From Verrucomicrobiota bacterium (GTDB lineage Bacteria > Chlamydiota > Chlamydiia > Chlamydiales > Rhabdochlamydiaceae), in NCBI GenBank assembly GCA_018240065.1, contig JAFEGH010000007.1:186001-250000 (forward strand): a stretch of DNA of 64,000 bases. The letters run 5' to 3'. This document shows positions 59,914-64,000 of this stretch, one piece after another (the first letter of the stretch is position 1; each line of letters opens with the position of its first letter). The translations under genes and the position numbers were made by a program. The notes under the pieces are model-generated. The model did no database searches. It was not told where the DNA came from and saw only the letters and a program-made list of their open reading frames with translations.

Positions 59914-62900
59914 TTAGTCAGTGAAGACGAACTGTAATTCCTCTTCTGCTTCGCGGTCGACGGATTTGATAATGCGCTTGCGGTACTCGTCGAAACCAGT
60001 TCCGCCCGGGATGGAATGACCCATGATGATGTTCGATTTGAAATCGAGCAGGTAATCGGTCTTTCCTTCGCATGCAGCATCGGTCAGCACGCGTGTCGTC
60101 TCTTGGAACGACGCCGCAGAGATGAACGAATCTGTACCTAGGGACGCTTTCGTGATCCCGAGGAGAACAGGGGCTGCCTGAGCCGGTCTTCCACCTTCTT
60201 CAATAATCTTGTGATTAGTGCGGTGGAAATAGCGCTTGTCGACATCTTCGCCATACAGATAGGTCGTGTCGCCAGGTTCGGTGACGCGGACTTTCTGCAA
60301 CATTTGACGAATGATGATCTCGATGTGCTTGTCGTTGATGTCTACCCCTTGCAGACGGTAGACCTCTTGGACCTGGTTGACGAGATACTTCTGCAGTTCG
60401 CGGACGCCGCAAATATCCAGGATCTCCTGTGGAACGACGAGACCGTCAGTGAGCTGCTGCCCTTTGATGACGAAGTCGCCGCGCTGGATGATCAAGTGCT
60501 TTGTCAATGGAATGAGGTGTTCCTCTTCCATGCCGGACTCTTCATCGCGGACAACGACAATGCGCTTATTCTTCTGGACGCCGCGGAAGTCGACGACACC
60601 GTCGATCTTGGCGATCTCAGCGGCATCTTTCGGACGTCTGGCTTCGAAAAGCTCTGCGACGCGCGGAAGACCGCCGACGATATCCTTTGTCTTGATCGCG
60701 CCGCGAGGCAAACGAGCAAGCAGCATACCGGCAGTGACCAGCTGTCCCTCTTGTACGGAGATATAAGCTCCGGATGGGATCGCGTAGGTACCGACGAGCT
60801 CTGAGCACTCTTTGTCGGCGTAAATGACGATCTGCGGGTGAAGCTCGCCGCGGTGCTGCTTCACGATCAGCTCGGTCTGGCCAGTCTGTTTGTTGATCTC
60901 GCGCTGGGTAGAGATACCCTCGACGAGGTCTTCGTACTTGACGTAGCCCGGACGTTCGCAAATGATCGGAACGTTGTGCTGTTCCCAATGGGCGATCTTC
61001 TGTTTCTTCTTGACCTTCGCGCCATCTGGCAGAAGGATACGTGTTCCCAGCTCGACAGTGAATGTCTGGAGCGGCTCGAGCGACTTGGTGCTGAGCAGCT
61101 TTTTGTACTCTTCCAAGCTGCGGCCTTCGTCGCGGACGACGTGCAGGGTCCCGCTCTTGTTGAGAGCCAGCCAGATCCCCTCTTCGTTCTGCACAGTGCG
61201 CAGACCCATATAGACGAGGATACCGTCCTGCTCGGCGACGATCTCCGGAGTGACGCTCGCAGACGCAATACCACCCGTGTGGAAGGTACGCATCGTGAGC
61301 TGCGTTCCAGGTTCGCCGATCGACTGAGCGGCGATAATGCCGACAGCTTCACCCTGGCCGACAACGCTTCCGTTGGCAAGGTTGATGCCGTAGCATTTCG
61401 CGCAGACGCCGCGTTTGGATTCGCACGTCAGCGTAGAACGGATGCGGACGCTGTCAATACCTGAGTCATCGATCGCTTCGGCCTGCATGATGTTGAGGAT
61501 GTCGCCAGCTTTAGCGAGCATCTTTGTGCTGTCGCCGGGCTGGAACTGACTCTCGCAAACGGTGCGTCCGAAGATACGGTCTTTCAGAGGGAGGAGTTCT
61601 TCCTGGCCCTGCTTGATCGCCGCGACGTCGATACCGTTGAGGGTACCGCAGTCTTCTTCGCTGATGATCACATCCTGGGAAACGTCGACAAGTCGGCGTG
61701 TGAGGTAACCGGAGTCCGCCGTCTTAAGGGCGGTATCCGCAAGACCTTTGCGAGCTCCGTGAGAAGAGATGAAGTACTCAAGTACGCTCAATCCTTCGCG
61801 GAAGTTCGCAGTGATCGGAGACTCAAGGATCTCCCCTGACGGTTTCGCCATCAGACCGCGGAGGGCTCCAAGCTGTTTGACCTGCGATTTGTTACCGCGG
61901 GCGCCGGAGTCCATCATCAGATAGAGAGGATTGAGTTCTCCGTCTCTGACTTCGCTGACGAGCTTGAAGAGCTCTTCAGAAAGCAGGTCGGTCACTTCCG
62001 TCCAGATGCTGATGATCTTGGATTTTCTTTCCCCTTCCGTAATGATACCGTCTTCGTACTGCTTGACGACGACTTCGATGCGCTTGTGGGCGGCATCGAT
62101 TACTTTTTGTTTGTCCTTAGGCACGCGGACGTCGCAGACGCCCATGGAGAGCGCGGCTTTCGTCGAAGCGGAGAAGCCAAGGTTCTTCAGGTTGTCCAGG
62201 AAGCGCACCGTCGCTTCAAGGCCTACTTTTTTGTAGGTCTGAAGGACCAGCTCGCTCATCTTTTTCTTACGCAGGGAGTAGTTCTGGAACCCGAGTTCTT
62301 TTGGAACGATCGTGTTGAACAGAACGCGTCCTGGCGTCGTTTCGATGATGCCGCTTTCCAGTTTGAGCCTGATCTTCTCATGCAGTCTGATGCCGCGCCC
62401 AAGATCGTCGCAGCGGCCTTCTTTGCCTCTCTCTTCAAACCAGTTGAAGCTGCCGCCGGAACCTAAGGCCATGAGCACTTCGTCCATGTTCTTGAAGAGT
62501 TTGGTCTTTTTGCCGTGGTCTTCAGGAATATAGTGCGGGTCGAGCATGAGGTAATACAGACCGAGGATCATATCCTGCGAAGGAACCGCCGATGGTTTAC
62601 CGGAAGAAGGCAGGAAGATGTTGTCGGGCGCCATCATGAGCAACTTGGCTTCGAGCTGAGCTTCGATCGAAAGCGGAATGTGAACCGCCATCTGGTCACC
62701 GTCGAAGTCGGCGTTGAACGCCGTACAGACGAGCGGGTGGATGCGGATCGCTTTACCTTCGATGAGCGTCGGCTCGAACGCCTGGATACCCAGACGGTGG
62801 AGCGTAGGAGCTCGGTTCAGGAGGACAGGGTGTCCTTTGATGATCTCTTCGAGGACGTCCCAAACTTCGGGGGCCTGCTTCTGAATCATCTTTTTGGCTG

Positions 62901-64000
62901 AACGGATGGTGTAAACGTAGTTCAGATCCTTCAAACGCTTGACGATGAACGGCTCGAACAGCTCAAGGGCCATCTGTTTAGGCAGACCGCACTGGTTAAA
63001 GCGCAGTTCCGGACCGACGATGATGACCGAACGGCCAGAATAGTCGACGCGTTTACCGAGCAGGTTCTGGCGGAAGCGTCCCTGTTTTCCTTTAAGCATT
63101 TCAGAGAGGGATTTCAGAGGACGATTTCCGGCGCCCATGACAGGGTGGCCGTGGCGGCCGTTGTCGAACAGCGCATCGACCGCTTCCTGCAGCATCCTCT
63201 TCTCGTTGCGGACGATGACGTCCGGCGTTTTGAGCTTGAGGATCGCTTTCAGACGGTTGTTGCGGTTGATGACGCGACGGTACAGGTCGTTGAGATCCGA
63301 CGTCGCAAATCGTCCGCCGTCCAGAGGAACGAGCGGGCGCAAATCGGGCGGGATCACCGGAACGCATGACATGACCATCCAGTCCGGACGGTTCGGCGAG
63401 GAAGTAAAGCTCTCGACGATCTTCAGGCGTTTGGCGAGCTTCATTCTCGCCTGCATCGACTTGGTCTTGCGGAGTTTGTCTTTCAGATCGACGACAAGCG
63501 CAACGAGATCCTCTTTTTCGAGGATGTCCCGGATCGCCTCGCCGCCCATTCTGGCGACAAACGCATCGGAGCCCCATTTCTCTTGGGCTTCACGGTATTC
63601 AGCGTCGGAAAGAAGCTGCTTCCTTTCCAGCGTTGTGCGGCCTGGATCGACGACGACATATTCTTCATAATAGATCACGCGCTCGAGGTCTGTCGCAGAC
63701 ATCCCGAGAATGTTGCCGATCCGCGAGGGCATCGTTTTGAAGAACCAAATGTGTACGACAGGAACGGCCAGCTCGATGTGAGCCATGCGCTCTCTGCGAA
63801 CTTTGGCGAGAGTGACCTCGACGCCGCAGCGGTCGCAAACGATCCCTTTGTGCTTGATCTTCTTATATTTTCCGCAGGCGCATTCCCAGTCGCGGGTCGG
63901 GCCAAAGATCTTCTCGCAGAACAGTCCGCCTTTCTCCGGCTTGAATGTGCGGTAGTTGATCGTCTCTGGCTTCTTGATTTCCCCACGCGACCATTCATTG
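59914..64000 (-). CDS. rpoC: RNA polymerase beta' subunit (5' end outside the window)
   Basis: At least 1361 codons are present. The reading frame continues past the internal Met at 63786 to the right edge, where it reads [19 protein letters not shown], just after the true N-terminus. Visible marks are the zinc finger C-A-C...CDRCG near the start, the bridge to DNA-binding [16 protein letters not shown], the catalytic [12 protein letters not shown] with three aspartates, the second zinc site ([11 protein letters not shown]) and the trigger-loop region [19 protein letters not shown]. It ends [10 protein letters not shown]. About 25 N-terminal residues and rpoB should lie just outside the window. 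A strong terminator follows. Confidence 0.97.
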   Translation of the reverse strand, partial: NEWSRGEIKKPETINYRTFKPEKGGLFCEKIFGPTRDWECACGKYKKIKHKGIVCDRCGVEVTLAKVRRERMAHIELAVPVVHIWFFKTMPSRIGNILGMSATDLERVIYYEEYVVVDPGRTTLERKQLLSDAEYREAQEKWGSDAFVARMGGEAIRDILEKEDLVALVVDLKDKLRKTKSMQARMKLAKRLKIVESFTSSPNRPDWMVMSCVPVIPPDLRPLVPLDGGRFATSDLNDLYRRVINRNNRLKAILKLKTPDVIVRNEKRMLQEAVDALFDNGRHGHPVMGAGNRPLKSLSEMLKGKQGRFRQNLLGKRVDYSGRSVIIVGPELRFNQCGLPKQMALELFEPFIVKRLKDLNYVYTIRSAKKMIQKQAPEVWDVLEEIIKGHPVLLNRAPTLHRLGIQAFEPTLIEGKAIRIHPLVCTAFNADFDGDQMAVHIPLSIEAQLEAKLLMMAPDNIFLPSSGKPSAVPSQDMILGLYYLMLDPHYIPEDHGKKTKLFKNMDEVLMALGSGGSFNWFEERGKEGRCDDLGRGIRLHEKIRLKLESGIIETTPGRVLFNTIVPKELGFQNYSLRKKKMSELVLQTYKKVGLEATVRFLDNLKNLGFSASTKAALSMGVCDVRVPKDKQKVIDAAHKRIEVVVKQYEDGIITEGERKSKIISIWTEVTDLLSEELFKLVSEVRDGELNPLYLMMDSGARGNKSQVKQLGALRGLMAKPSGEILESPITANFREGLSVLEYFISSHGARKGLADTALKTADSGYLTRRLVDVSQDVIISEEDCGTLNGIDVAAIKQGQEELLPLKDRIFGRTVCESQFQPGDSTKMLAKAGDILNIMQAEAIDDSGIDSVRIRSTLTCESKRGVCAKCYGINLANGSVVGQGEAVGIIAAQSIGEPGTQLTMRTFHTGGIASASVTPEIVAEQDGILVYMGLRTVQNEEGIWLALNKSGTLHVVRDEGRSLEEYKKLLSTKSLEPLQTFTVELGTRILLPDGAKVKKKQKIAHWEQHNVPIICERPGYVKYEDLVEGISTQREINKQTGQTELIVKQHRGELHPQIVIYADKECSELVGTYAIPSGAYISVQEGQLVTAGMLLARLPRGAIKTKDIVGGLPRVAELFEARRPKDAAEIAKIDGVVDFRGVQKNKRIVVVRDEESGMEEEHLIPLTKHLIIQRGDFVIKGQQLTDGLVVPQEILDICGVRELQKYLVNQVQEVYRLQGVDINDKHIEIIIRQMLQKVRVTEPGDTTYLYGEDVDKRYFHRTNHKIIEEGGRPAQAAPVLLGITKASLGTDSFISAASFQETTRVLTDAACEGKTDYLLDFKSNIIMGHSIPGGTGFDEYRKRIIKSVDREAEEELQFVFTD

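Noticed and set aside
63786..64000. rpoC starting at the Met codon at 63786
   Set aside because: The frame continues upstream through conserved beta' sequence including the zinc-finger cysteines, so the gene is cut by the window edge instead.

Overview
This 64 kb window looks like the chromosome of an environmental (amoeba- or arthropod-associated) member of the order Chlamydiales. The main evidence is gene content and order. A cdaR (YbbR) - glycosyltransferase - lipid A acyltransferase - rsmE block resembles the C. trachomatis CT012-CT010 area. A double-length UvrA lies near pyruvate kinase, as in CT332/CT333. PknD lies next to valS (CT301/CT302). A V-type ATPase operon in the order E-(CT309-like)-A-B-D-I-K is followed outward by transaldolase and rpoC (CT304-CT314). 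Base composition is close to balanced, which among described families would fit Criblamydiaceae such as Estrella better than the AT-rich Parachlamydiaceae. That family call is only a guess.

Layout. 1-4.5 kb (+): cyclic-di-AMP regulator, LPS-type glycosyltransferase, lipid A acyltransferase, RsmE. 4.6-8.7 kb: a small helical protein, pyruvate kinase (-), a secreted Cys-rich protein and a GalE with a signal-peptide-like N-terminus (-). 8.8-18 kb: tandem-fused UvrA, a small membrane protein, an acireductone dioxygenase with a signal peptide, trpS (-) and a protein with a U-box-like C-terminus (-). 18.4-26.8 kb (+): pknD, Nudix hydrolase, FAD monooxygenase, GrpB-family protein, valS. 27-36 kb: an F-box/WD40 protein, small unknowns, an OGFr_N-domain protein, a DUF2608 protein, an AGCS Na+/amino-acid symporter, DAHP synthase, a lipoprotein, Nudix and fumarase. 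36.4-42 kb: a small secreted protein and a 1697-residue autotransporter with a Gly-rich passenger. 42-50.3 kb (-): V-type ATPase operon with two atpK copies. 50.4-54.9 kb (+): two modules of small His-tailed membrane protein plus secreted protein, transaldolase, and two related hydrophobic proteins, the first frameshifted at a C9 tract. 55-64 kb (-): ABC-2 exporter, a dead porin-like gene, a secreted transglutaminase-fold protein, and rpoC running off the right edge.

How it fits together. The core genes serve information processing, central metabolism and energy coupling. The V-ATPase c-subunits carry the ligand set known from Na+-translocating rotors, and a Na+ symporter is encoded nearby, which would suit Na+-based energetics. 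The accessory genes look like host-interaction equipment: F-box and U-box-like domains (host ubiquitin system), Inc-like hydrophobic proteins with a possible phase switch, an autotransporter, secreted Cys-rich proteins and a Ser/Thr kinase. A structured, dispersed intergenic repeat occurs four times, and a short promoter-like motif recurs upstream of several unrelated genes. No tRNA, rRNA, CRISPR array, insertion sequence or prophage was recognised.
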